From Akebia trifoliata (lineage: Eukaryota > Streptophyta > Magnoliopsida > Ranunculales > Lardizabalaceae), in assembly GCA_017979445.1 (NCBI GenBank), contig CM030709.1:434001-498000 (forward strand): DNA of 64,000 bases, written 5' to 3'. The position numbers and the translations under genes were made by a program. Positions 1-11,294 of this stretch are shown here, in pieces. Positions within the stretch are counted from its first letter, which is position 1. The number at the start of each line of letters is the position of its first letter. Under the pieces are notes generated by a model. It worked only from the letters and a program-made list of their open reading frames with translations. It searched no databases and was not told the DNA's origin.

Positions 1-1014
1 TTCGGTATATACAGATTTAGGAAAGAGATATATGATAGATTTAGAGAAGAGATAAATGATATAGGATGTTTATGGTTTAGGGAAGAGGATTGGATGGATT
101 TCTTGATGTGGTTAAAAGATTCTTGATGCTTTTTTTATAGGCTCAAACCAAAAAGTAAAAGAAACAGAAGAAGAATAAAAAGAAAAAAAGATGATAGATT
201 TACCTTGGAATCACACTAATGATTTGCATGTATGCATCCACATCCACACCAAGTTGGATTCTCCCCTACTCTAATAAAAAAGAGTTGACAGGAAAGTTCT
301 GTAAATTTGTTTTATTCATCAAAAAGACTAATAAAAACTATGAAAACATCGTTTAAATGCCAATGAAAGAAACACTAATAGAAAAGACTTTTAATTTGTA
401 AACTAGCTTACACTTCAAGGAATTTTCCCGGAAAAGTAACTTTCCAAAGATAGAAAATTTTTGGAAATAAAAACTTTCCAAAAAAATAGTAAAATTCCTA
501 ATCACTTAATTGGCTGGTCCACTTATTAATTAAAATAAAAGTCTCCTTGGGCCTGCATCCTAATAACTAGAAAACATAAAATTGTCCACTATAAAAGTCC
601 AAAATAGAAAAATAACTAAAACCTAAGTATTATAAAGCTATGGCCATGTATAGGTCATTCTAATGGATCCAAATGCAGTCCACATGCACTCTCCAATGTG
701 GAGTCTTTAATAGGCTTTTGACTTTATTAGTGTTCTGCATTTGTATTTTTGTGATCAAATTTTGCTGCAGTTTGTGTTGCTTGTCTGCAGTCTTTTGTTT
801 TGTCCATGTTTGTTTAGTAGAGCCTATGTTGTGCTTGATTCCTTGTGTTTCTCTCCTTTCTCATTCAATAAATTTGTGTTGGTTAAAAGTAATTAATAAA
901 AGCATGTTTTTAAACCTTTATTTTGGCGAGTTTGATAAGCAATTTGATGTCAGTTGAATCGTGTTTTTTAGTTTAATCACAGAAAATTTTCATTCCCTCT
1001 TTTCCTTGTAACAG
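1..1014. other. Non-coding sequence, intron or upstream flank of the next gene
   Basis: AT-rich sequence without a convincing coding exon. A clear acceptor (TTGTAACAG) closes it at 1014, so at least its right part is an intron of the membrane-protein gene that follows. The open stretch 673-957 is hydrophobic and Cys-rich but low in complexity and does not join in frame to a recognisable exon, so I do not call it. Confidence 0.5.
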
Positions 1015-2183
1015 GGTCACAGGAATTATTCCTTCGCATCCAGAATGAAGGAGAGAGCACTTTGAATGTGACTATTAGTGTTCCAGCTTCTGTTAAAATT
1101 GATTCTAAAGAGCTAGAAATACCCAAACAGGATGCCAAAACGGTATGGTCCATAGTCTTTTTGGAATCTCTTTAAAGTTTTGATCTGATCTTCATGAAAA
1201 TGTAGGTTGGATATGGCTCACCGCTTCTAGAAAATCTAAGGAAACGAATACCTAATATGATAGCAGAAAAATATTATATTGGCTTTAGATAGAATTGTAT
1301 GGAGGAACATGATTCGTTCAGCTGACCCAAATTTTTGAGACTAGGTTTTGACGAGGATGATTATGACCATAAAATATCATAAATGACTGGTCCTATACTA
1401 TAGGATTTGGTGGTTGTGCAAATCTGACATTTGAGTTCATATATACCCAACTCCCAGCTCCCTAACGTCGATGGATTGATATAAACATTAAGAAATCTCA
1501 AATTTGAAAAAATAATAAAAAGAAAAAAAAAAGAAAATCAGCTCTTGTGTTTTTAAAACAATCCAAAGCCAAGTGCCAGCCTTTCTGGTGGCACACAAAT
1601 GAGCCACTCTTTTCATGATTGTCTGATCATTTTGTTCAGGACTTCAAGAATGGGATCATCATGGTTCACCCTACTTCTTTTTATTATCTTTAGTGACTAA
1701 GCCTCGGTAATAACGCTTCGTTTGTTTCAGATCACTGTCTCAGTAAATGTTGAAGAAAGTAGTAAGATAGTATTAAATGGTGGAAACGGGGTTTGCACAC
1801 TTTACATTATATCTGAAGGGAACTTTTTCCAGCGAATCCCTTCTTATGCCACCCGTTTGACCCCGATCTATGGCGCCTACTTTTTGTTTCTCATTGCTCT
1901 GATTATTGGAGGGACATGGGCCTGCTGCAAGTTCGGGAAGAAAGGGCGCAGAGGTGATGGTGGAGTCCCATATCAGGAACTTGAAATGGGGATGCCAGGA
2001 TCCAGTTCAGCTGGAAATTTGGAGACGACAGACGGTTGGGATCAGGGTTGGGATGACGACTGGGATGAAGAGAGGGCAGTTAAATCTCCAGGGGGTCATC
2101 AGCATGTAGGAAATGTATCTGCAAATGGGCTCACTGCAAGGTCTTCTAATAGAGATGGGTGGGAAAAAGATTGGGATGATTAG
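1015..2183 (+). CDS. C-terminal exons of a single-pass membrane protein (DUF7356-like), 5' part missing
   Basis: Two exons, 1015-1142 and 1731-2183, join in frame across a GT/AG intron (1143-1730). The joined reading starts SQELFLRIQNEGESTLNVTI, a beta-rich luminal or extracellular region. It continues through a second such stretch with a Cys, then one membrane helix (IYGAYFLFLIALIIGGTWACC, about 20 residues) followed by a basic stop-transfer patch (KFGKKGRR). The tail is acidic and Trp-rich with repeated GWDxDWD-type motifs and ends DGWEKDWDD. This layout resembles the plant DUF7356 transmembrane proteins, whose function is not established; that assignment is from memory. The gene begins left of the window or in exons I could not identify in 1-1014. 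The stop is TAG at 2181-2183. Confidence 0.72.
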
Positions 2184-3844
2184 AATTTTACAAAGAAAAA
2201 GTTGGAAAACAAAAAAGATGAAGAAAGAAATTTACCCAAAAAAAAAATTAAAATTAGTTATAGAATTTGATGAGTAAAAAAAAATGCATTTTATCTTCTT
2301 GTGCTCTTTCTTACTGAAAAGAACGGGTTAATTCTGGTTAGTGAACAATTTTGGGGGTTTCCAGGAAAGAATGTCCGTAAAATGGGGAGTTTTTGTTTGA
2401 ATTGTACGGATGTAATGTTTCTTCTTTATAATAATTCTTGTTCCCAGGATTAATATGAGAATGTATTTCATGATATAAATAACAGTATGATCCTGACTAA
2501 TATTAATTTTGGTTAGACTACATGGTATTAATATTAATTGCTTAATTTTAGGGGTTAGATTCAGACTGAATTGAGTTATGATTTAAATTAGGATTAGTTG
2601 GTTATAGAATTTCCTTATAAATATTACTTGTATTTTCATTAGGAGATCATGAATAAGAAATATTAATCAAATCCTTTGAGGTCTGATCTGCCTTGATGAA
2701 ACATTTTCAATTTTTATTTCTTGTTTTGCAATCTGAATCTCAAGTTATGAATTAGGTGCATAACATAAAGAGATTTTTGGGATTACCATTGTAAGAATCA
2801 TGTGGTATTTGTGCATTCTCCATAGGTATTTCAAACCTTTTTTACTTGCAACTGTTGCATAACCTTTGTGTTCAAGGAAAAATTTTGGGGTGTTTGTATG
2901 CATGGAGAGTTGTAGTTCTGACAAGCTTGCGTCATCCCCAAATTATGGATCTATCTAGCTATCCCGGTAAAATTGGAGAGCCCAAAGAGGTAAATAGCTA
3001 ATCAACCATCCAAGGGTTGGTGAGAAGGTCTTGAGAGGCCTCTTAAGATGCCCGAATACCTTGGTTAGTTTCACCTACTTTTTCAAATCAACTCATCCTC
3101 GAATTCTTATAAAGCTGCACACACCACTCACTTTATGCCCATAGATTCTTGAAATTTTTTAAGATAAAGTAGAGGAAGCATTGTTCCCCATATGACTCCT
3201 CTACATCATTTACTCCCAACAAACTCCATGTTTAGTGAAAGTTGCGAGGTATCATTTTGTCTCGCAAACAATGAAAGTGAAACAAGTACATTATTCTTCT
3301 TTTTCTGCAAGCTATTCTCCACATAGCAAGAATGCTTTTCTTCACCCTTCATATTCTCTCTAGTTCCTTCTTCAAGGTGAATGAAATTGCTTTTAAAATT
3401 TATAATCCTTCATTAACAAAGCTTTTATATATTATGGAAGGATTCCAAATTTGATTCGAGTTACTCGCGTCAATCTTATGCGAAGCCCTTAATATGCCTT
3501 GTTGCACACTCAATTGGATGTAACAACCTATAGGAGCTTTTGAAGATCTATACACAAACCTATAGGGGTGATTTCTTTGATCTAGTGGAATTTTGACTTT
3601 GTTTTTGGTTCTAATTGAATTCCCAAGTTGTAATTTTTACTGCAATAAAAAATTTCGAGTGACGATGTGTTGCTATTTGTGTCCACATACTCACATGTGC
3701 ACACATGAACACACACGCGCATGCAAGGTACATATATTTTGCCAAGTGAGACGATATATGGCCAAAACATTATAAACGGTTACCCATCTATGAGAAAAGT
3801 ATAAATGATAATTACTTCACAAACGTGATTTATAGATAATTAAA

Positions 3845-4010
3845 CGGCGTTGGGCCCAAAGGGAACCTAATCAGTGGGTCTCGACATTGACAAGCACATG
3901 GGTATTCAAGAACTTAGGCCTTTCTCTAAAGTGAAATAAGAATTTATAAGTGGTCTTGAATTTGATCATTGGAGGTGACAAAAAGCAGAATATTTATTAT
4001 AGACTACTTG
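3845..4010 (+). repeat. Dispersed repeat, copy A (partner at 41748-41895)
   Basis: This shares a core with 41748-41895: AAGCACATGGGT, then ATAAGTGGTCTTGAATTT, then GTGACAAAAAGCAG in the same order and spacing. Both copies lie about 1.5-2 kb downstream of a receptor stop codon but run in the same orientation, whereas the receptors are inverted. Confidence 0.6.
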
Positions 4011-4229
4011 ACCAAGCTACCTTCCTTCTTGAAATATTAAATATGTAAATGGCTTCTATATTAACCAATTAACAAATAAATTAAGATCAAATATTCCACA
4101 CGACTTGCGAGTGTAGTATGTCTTCTATTAATCCTTAATCCTCATCTTTTATGGGAGGACAATTTTGTTATGACCCACAACCCAAAAATTCCATGTAGCC
4201 ATTTATTTGTGCTCAATGACCCCTTGAGG

Positions 4230-4450
4230 TGTTACAATCATGGTTTTAAAACTCGTTTTGACTTGACGTATGGTCCACGAATGAGACTGATTCATTTAGG
4301 ATGAGTTTTCTAATATTTTTTGAATCGTCTCATTGAACCATGAGAAAAATGAACCATGGTTTTAGATCTCGTCCAATACATTTTATGGTGGATGATACCG
4401 AGATGTATTGGATGAGTCATCTCGGTCTGATTTAAAACTATGGTTACAAT
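4230..4450. repeat. Possible short inverted-repeat element
   Basis: ATGGTTTTAAAACTCG on the left and CTGATTTAAAACTATGG on the right are imperfect inverted ends, and another ACCATGGTTTTAGA copy lies inside. This is MITE-like but degraded; no target duplication was identified. Confidence 0.3.
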
Positions 4451-5838
4451 GCATATTATGGTACAAAGGCGGTTTTTCACCCCTGCAACTACCTTGGGTC
4501 CAAGAATATCTGTCAACTAATTATCATTAATAGATTAGTGATTTATGAAAAAATTGCTTAAACTTGTTTAGTGTGTGTGGGAGACAGAGAAGAGAGAACA
4601 GAAAGGCAACACATGTGAATGCTAATTAATATTGTTCACAAGCGTTAAATGAAACATAATTAAGATTTCTGTTCAAGTTATTTTGGAAGGAAGACTTAAA
4701 AAAACAATTAAAAACGTTAAATTTCGAATTGTAAAACATGGGAAGCCAAGTAAAGAGGATTTTTTCCTCGACAGCGTCAAATATTATATGATTCTATCTA
4801 TGATACCATAAGATTATTTTAATTTTCTTTATTCACTCCCTCTACTTTGAATTATTATATTCTTACACTTGTTTAAATGACCTTAGAGAATCTCTCGATC
4901 GCTCTGGTCCCCACTTGAAGTCCTTCCCTTTTGACTTGTAAAACTTCATATTTTAATATACCTGACTCTCAACCAAGATATCACCCATACAAATACTACT
5001 AATTGACAAAATTGTCCATCACAAGGATGGATATGACAGGAAGGGTAGTTATTTGATGAGGTTGGAGACAAAAGAGTCCTCTACTTAAAACAGTCACTTT
5101 TGTTGTAAATGAAGGACTTGGTGCTGGTTGATGTGCCAGTAGGTGAGGGTTTTAGTGGGGAGGAGAGAACTGACATTTTCATTTCTATTAAATTTGTCAT
5201 TATGTGACAAGTGTTGAGTGCCATTTGAAAGATGATAAATAAGAGATTTTTGGTACCCGCCATTTGAGTAGACAGGATAGCTGTATACTTGGAGGAGGGT
5301 ACTTTGGCAAAAAAAAATAATAATAATAAATAATGAGACCCACCCACCATGCAACACTAATGTTAGGAGTGAAGACATGTATTGAGAGATGGGACCCCAA
5401 AATTTACTTTCATACAAGAAAGGTAAATCACATCCTATCATTCATATATATTTGCCACTACACAACACTCACACACTCACAAAACAAAGACTATATGAAA
5501 AAGGAGTACAACAGAAAGATCAATAATCAAGTTTAAATGGGATGGGAAAGATCATTCCACACTAATATGAATCCCAAATGGAACCCGGTGAAGACGAATC
5601 CGGTAATATAACAGTAACAACATGAGAAGGGGAAGAAAAGAAAAAAAAAAAAAAAAAACAAAACCTAAAATCAAAGAACACCAAAAACCAAAACAAATAT
5701 GGAAAAATAAAATGCAACAATTAAATCATACTGTTCTTCTTGTTTGTTAATTAAGCACACAGAACCGGATTCTTCTTCGCCGGATAACTCATTATCTATC
5801 CCTTCTCATTCGAACTTCCCTATAAATATAACTTAAGT

Positions 5839-8800
5839 TCATCCCAATTCCTCTTGACCTTCTGAAGGGCATCTGATTAGCTCCAATATATTAACCACTT
5901 CTCCCATGTCTGGACGGTTTGATGGTACCTGAGACGTACATATCAAACCCAACTTCATCACTGGAATCACTTCCTCTGGTGGGAAGTTAGCATGGAGTCG
6001 CGTATCCACACATTCTACCACCCTCCCTTCCTCTAGTGCTCCTCTCACCATGTCACAAAGCACCACGACATCGTCTTCCATATACTCCACTGGCCGCTTC
6101 CCCGTCACTACTTCCAAAACCAAGACACCAAACCCATACACATCACATTTATCAGTTATTTTCACTGTCCGGCATGCAAACTCAGGTGCCATGTAACCAA
6201 GTGCACTTTGTATCTTGCTACTGAGAACATAACGGTCTAACATCGGCAGCAATCTTGCCAGGCCAAAATCTCCAATCTTCGGCTCACCAGAGCTGTCAAT
6301 TAGGATATTGCTTGATTTCAGATTGTAGTGTATTATGTTCTGTTGGTGCAAGTGGGCCAAGCTTTTTGCTGTCCCAAGAATTATGTTGAACCTCTCATGC
6401 CATGAGAGGATATCTCTTCTTGGTTCCTCGTGGAGATGCTTATATAAATTCCCACCAGAGACAAATTCATAAATGAGGAGCTGTAATGACAGCGTCCAGT
6501 AATACCCTTCAAGTGCCACAAGATTTGGGTGCCGGATCTTTCCAAGCTTCTTGACTTCCCTCTCAAAATCTTCTTGGGATTTGACCAAACTTGAAACGGT
6601 TAGCTTCTTGATGGCAACTGGATGCCCATCTTTGAGGACAGTCTTGTAGACAGCTCCAAAGCCACCACGTCCAAGCTCACAGTCCTTGTTGAGAAGCGCA
6701 TGGGCCCCAGCACTGAAGTCAGGGTCACCGGAGAACATGACAAGTTTGCCCGAGTTGGCATCATTGGTGGGAGAACGGCTGAAGTAATCGCCACCTGATA
6801 ATGCGAGGGCTGCAGCAGAATGGGAAGAGGCTGACCTTACATGGAGATTGAGAACAGTGACAGCAATCACACCAATGGCGATCACAGCTGCTGCACCAAT
6901 GGCTATTAGTGCAGAGATGCTGAAAATAATCTTCTTGTGGTGGAGGTTTGGTGAGATTGAACCATCAACAGAGGAGTCAGAAGAAGAGTTAGGATTGAGG
7001 ACAATAGGTTTGGGAAGGACTCCGGGGCAAGAGCGGTTGACAGCAGATCCACAGAGGGATGGATTACCAGAAACAGAGGATGGGGAAATGGTGTTGAAGA
7101 ATCCACCAACGGGTAGTTCTCCTTGGAGTTGGTTGTGTGAGACGTTGAAGGAGAGGAGGTGAGGGAGATCGGCCAGTTGCTTCGGTAAGCTTCCATTTAG
7201 GTTGTTGAATGATAAATCTACAGTTTGGAGGTTGGTGAGGTTTGCCATGGCTGTGGGGATTGAGCCTGTGAGATTATTCTTGGCCAGGACCCTATACAAT
7301 CCAAACAATGAACCAAAAAGAAACCTGTCAGTATGACAACAAATCTCAATTCCTAAGTTAAGTTATTACAAATAAACTGTTTCTAAGTTTGAAATTCTGA
7401 GAAGAGAAACTATCAATGTAATTGTAGCTTACTTGAGAAAATTGTTCGGTGCTTGAATATAACATCATAGAGGAACTGAGGTTCAGTAAGAGCAGAGGTA
7501 TGGGACATTTTCATTTATCTAATTAGAAGATATGGTGATGCACTCCTTGCAATATGTGAGCTTTTCCATTAATTTCCTAAAAAGTATTATCCATAAGGCT
7601 TTAAATAGAATTGATTGGAAACCAAATATATATATATATCCATGTTGGTGACCAAAATAGTTGGTATAAGGTGTGAAAAAGATGAACAAACATGGACCGA
7701 ACAACAAAAAACGCCCTTGCAAAAAGTATCACTGCATTGAAGGCACCATACTCATCACACCTGAAAAATTGGACCAGTCTAAAATTTGGGACCAGTTCTA
7801 GGTTTTGGTAATCCACCCTAAATGTTAAAGATGAATCTAGCCCTCCACCCCATAGGTGATGAGAGAAAATTTGACTTAGATAGCCCTTGACTTTGTCAAA
7901 TGTTAGGTTTATAATCCAGCCAACATTCTCCAAAATTAGTTAAACATGTTTGAAGTCTAGTATAAGAAACTCAAATGATAACTCTAAACAGATTAGAGCG
8001 TAAGAGAAATCAGGCAAGTGAACTTACAGAGATGTTAGAGCTGAACACTTGTCAATCTGAGTGGGAATTCTTCCACCTAGGAAATTGTTCTCTAACCTCA
8101 GTTCCTTCAGAGAAACTGCTCCTCCAATTTCTGAAGGGATGTTCCCATTTAGTCGATTCTGACTCAAATCAACAACATCTACAGTCCTCAATTCACCTAT
8201 ACTGGCAGGAATAGCACCAACAAGAGAGTTTCTTGACATATTCAATAACTGCAAACTGCTGAAAACCCCAAGGTTTGATGGAATTTCACCCGAAAATGCA
8301 TTGGTAGAGAAGTCCAAGACTCGAAGCATCTGATATGAGGCTTCCATTGTTGGGGAAGATGGAGTTTCAATAATTCCAGATAGTCTGTTCTCCGAAAGCA
8401 AAACCCTCTGTAAACCCAGCCCAAAAATCCAAGCTGGGAGATTACCCGTCAATGAATTCCTGCTAAAATCGATGGCCAAAAGGCTTTTGCAATTGCTCAA
8501 TGACTCTGGAAACCCCCCAATAAACTTGTTCTCGGATAAATTCAATAACTTCAGTGACTGAAGATTTGCCATTGAATCTGGAATCCAGCCGGAAAATCCA
8601 TTCCTGGAAAGATCCAATAACTGAAGGCTATTCATTTGTCCAATCCATGAGGGGACTTCACCCGTGAATGAATTTCCATGTAAATTCAGAAAAGTACACA
8701 TAGTAAGTTTCTGCATTGAATCTGGAAGGCCCTCAGATAGAGAATTCTCACTCAAATCAAGCACTTTCAAAAGCGAACAACCTCCAATGTCATCCGGCAA

Positions 8801-9487
8801 TCTCCCAGAAAACTGGTTTTTCCGGAGATTAATTGCTCTCAAATTATATAAGCCTTTGATGCCTTTCGGAATCTCCCCCTCCAGCAAATTATCCGACAGA
8901 TCAAGTGACCGAAGACCATTCAAAGACCAAATTCCAGAGGGCAAGGGACCCGATAGCTTATTCGACGAGAAGTTAAGACCTGCAAGTGTGGAGCACGAGC
9001 CCAAACTCTGTGGGATCTGCCCTGAAAGGTTATTACTGGCAAATGAAACTGCTCTTAAACACCTACATTGCTGGAAAAAGTCATCTGGAATTGATCCAGA
9101 GAGATTGTTCTCACTAAAGTCGATAACTCGCAAGCTCTCGAGACTGGCGAGATTGGGGTTTATGCTACCTGTGAAATTGTTATTCGACAGAGATAATCTA
9201 TGGAGGAATTGTAGTTGGAGAAGACCCCGGCCAATCCGTCCAGAAAGAGAGAACCCATCAAGGACAAGCTCTGAGACTCTATCGGTTCTAGGATTGCATT
9301 TCACCCCAACCCAGTTGCAGGGGCTGTCATCATCTGCATTCCATGAAATCAACTTCAAGTGAGGATCTTTGAGGTCGGCCTTGAAGACTATCAACCCAAG
9401 AACATCGTCATTGAGAGTCTGATCCAGCGATCTGGCTAAAATCGGGATTAAAAGGAGAATCGCAAAGATACTAACTAGCTTTCCCAT
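5839..9487 (-). CDS. PXC2-type LRR receptor-like pseudokinase, copy 1
   Basis: Exon 1 is 9487-8028 and exon 2 is 7291-5839, with a 736-bp GT/AG intron (8027-7292) inside a Leu codon; the product is 970 aa. Order: signal peptide (MGKLVSIFAILLLIPILARS), LRR N-cap ending CNWVGVKC, about 20 plasma-membrane-type LRRs, a second Cys pair, one membrane helix (about 608-636) and a cytosolic kinase-like domain. GRGGFG and VAIKK (Lys 715) are present and DFG is intact (Asp 828), but the HRD motif reads HYN (808-810), so the catalytic Asp is Asn. This matches the 'probably inactive' subgroup with Arabidopsis PXC2 (At5g01890) and At3g28040, correlated in Arabidopsis with vascular PXY/TDR signalling. An upstream in-frame Met at 9505 exists, but copy 2 lacks it, so I choose 9487. 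The gene looks intact. Confidence 0.9.
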
Positions 9488-10430
9488 TTTAATGGCTTGG
9501 CTCACTAAAAGGAAGGTTCTTTACATGAGTGGAACCTTAAATCAACTCACTCACTAGGGTTTTTTCATTTTCCTATACCACAGAGCAGAACAGCCGCAAT
9601 TCCTCGATTTCCAAAGACGCTTAATTAAAAAGAAGAATTTCTCATCTCGCATTGAAGAAATCGGTTAAATGACCCTCGCATTGTTCCATTTCGATATTTA
9701 AAGATACAATACCGAAAAATTACAGCTCAAAGTACAGATGAAGATCTTCAACAAAGCTAGAAAGACTGATTCTCAACAAACTCCAGAGATTTAACAAAAA
9801 GAGACAGTTTGTAAGCCATTCTGCAAACTAAGAGGTAAAGTTACTTCATTACCAGTCAGATGAAGCAAAAGAATCCTTCTTATACTGTTCAAGCTCGTTT
9901 AAAAAAAGAGAGATTTGAAGATAGCCAGAAATGGAAAGATTTCTTTCGAAAACGGTCGACCTTCAACTAGATTCAAAAATCACAAAAGCAATGCCATTAT
10001 AATCCTAGAAAACGAAGTAATCAGAGATTTACAGAAAGCTTCAGCAAAGAAACTCAAGAAATCTAAACGTACACCAAAGCTGGAAGCAAAATCCTCCGAT
10101 TTCAAGCTTCGAGCGGTAACAAAGCACAGAAGACTACGAAAAGGTTCACACAGAGTTCAGATCTTGGAACCAATAACTTGGAGAGATTATTCGAGAAGCT
10201 CCAGCCGATTCTACTCCGCTTCTCCGGGTACGGCCAGAATCTGACAACCACCAATAGAAAATGTAGGATTTCAGAGAAACAAGAAGGAAATCAAGCGTTA
10301 CGGAAGAATTTTAACCAGGAAATCGGCGAAGGTTTAGCCTGAAAACGCTAACTCTTCGGGAGATTTACAAATCTACGACCTTCGTCGCCATTAAAGAGCT
10401 TTCTGTCTCTCTGTGCTGGTCTGAAAGTAT
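9488..10430 (-). other. 5' leader region of receptor copy 1
   Basis: Non-coding in this reading, but alignable with 35330-36095 upstream of copy 2. Shared landmarks include the TTTAATGGCGACGA block, the GAATCGGCTGGA block and TTAAAATG at the start codon. Such conservation suggests a long transcribed leader, perhaps with a 5' UTR intron. The plus-strand ORF 9915-10244 is antisense to it and is not supported as a gene. Confidence 0.55.
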
Positions 10431-10471
10431 TGAAATAGCTTTTTGATGCGCCTTCTTTAGTACGGGATGTA

Positions 10472-10556
10472 TACGTGGCAAAATTTTATCGGTCAAAAGG
10501 AATCCAACGTGGAAGACACGTGTCATTTGGTCAGAGCTGTTTTCCTACGTGGCAGA
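10472..10556 (-). promoter_or_regulatory. Conserved promoter block of receptor copy 1
   Basis: Read on the minus strand it contains GCCACGTAGG, a palindromic G-box (GACACGTGTC), CCACGTTGG, a W-box-like TTTTGACC and GCCACGTA. The same series, in the same order and spacing, lies upstream of copy 2 at 35171-35245. ACGT cores are typical bZIP/bHLH sites and TTGACC is the WRKY core; binding here is inference. The G-box is intact only in this copy. Confidence 0.55.
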
Positions 10557-10879
10557 AGAATTGGCATATCCAACGTTCGTCTCGCTTTGTCGGGGACTAC
10601 AAAAGAAAACAGAATCTAAAATGGTCCCTCAAGTTTGTTTAAATTTACGTAAATGACACCTTAATGGTCGAACCCTAAATTTCTTCCCCAAGTTTATCAA
10701 ACTCTCACCACGTGGCTATACATAAAACCATAGATTTATCCTTGGGATACACAATTGCACATCTCACAGTCATGTGAGGAGAGATTGTCAAAGTGGGAGT
10801 CAAATTATCATTATTCTTATTAGTTCAATTGCAATAGTTCTCTTTCCACCCTAGTTCATACTTAATTTAGAGTGTGTAT

Positions 10880-11120
10880 TAATGTTTGAATAATGATTTT
10901 TCTGACTCCTCTCTCTGACATTCATATCTGACTCCTCTCTCTGACATTCATATCCCTTCCCCCCCCCCCCCCCTCTCTTGACGTGGCATTTGTTAAAACT
11001 ATAGATTTTTTCCTTAAGGATGTGCAATCATGTATCCCAGGAAAAATTATATAGTTCTAACACATATTACATCAGGAGACTATGTTAGAGGGAAGAGTCA
11101 AAAAATCACGATTCTTACTC
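10880..11120. repeat. Foldback (MITE-like) repeat with internal tandem duplication and C-run
   Basis: The left end AATAATGATTTTTCTGACTC is an imperfect inverted match to the right end GAGTCAAAAAATCACGATTC. The left arm carries a 26-27-bp direct tandem duplication (10902-10954, TCTGACTCCTCTCTCTGACA repeated) followed by about 15 C. It belongs to the same family as the foldbacks near 30.7, 32.5 and 33.4 kb. Confidence 0.5.
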
Positions 11121-11134
11121 TTAGAGTCGTGCTA

Positions 11135-11294
11135 GAGAGACCTCAAGATTGTACCTCACATTACACATCCTAACGTGAAAGTGTGTAGGAATCATATACG
11201 CTTTTTGACTCGTATCTCAATGAAAAGCATTTATAGTTCCTACACATTTTCACGTCGAAATGTGTACTATGAGATACAATCTTGAGGTCTCTTC
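11135..11294. repeat. Foldback repeat with ~58-bp arms
   Basis: AGAGACCTCAAGATTGTA at the left is matched in inverse at the right (TACAATCTTGAGGTCTCT). Pairing continues through ACGTGAAAxTGTGTAGGAA, giving arms of nearly 60 bp around a short loop. No coding potential. Confidence 0.65.

Larger units (their letters stand above)
2184..5838. other. Intergenic region between the membrane-protein gene and receptor copy 1
   Basis: No gene supported. It holds the 3' flank of the left gene, a dispersed repeat (3845-4010), a possible MITE (4230-4450) and, from about 4990 rightwards, the 3' flank of receptor copy 1 read on the minus strand. Sequence 5560-5838 is visibly homologous to 40374-40660 downstream of copy 2, including the (A)n/(T)n tract and an ATCCGG-rich block. 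Small ORFs at 3582-3775 and 5081-5536 look like chance openings. Confidence 0.6.

Noticed and set aside
673..957. 94-codon Cys/Leu-rich ORF near the left edge
   Set aside because: No signal peptide pattern with a mature domain, no in-frame link to the exon at 1015, and composition typical of T-rich intron sequence.
3650..3740. CA/TG-rich stretch with ORFs on both strands
   Set aside because: Simple-sequence-like CACATGTG repeats; no gene features.
8664..9362. 232-codon plus-strand ORF antisense to receptor exon 1
   Set aside because: It is the complementary shadow of the LRR exon; repeated LRR codon patterns keep the opposite frame open. A similar antisense opening (35948-36445) occurs at copy 2.
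9915..10244. 109-codon basic ORF upstream of receptor copy 1
   Set aside because: It lies antisense to the conserved leader of copy 1, has no domain, and is not preserved as a frame in copy 2.
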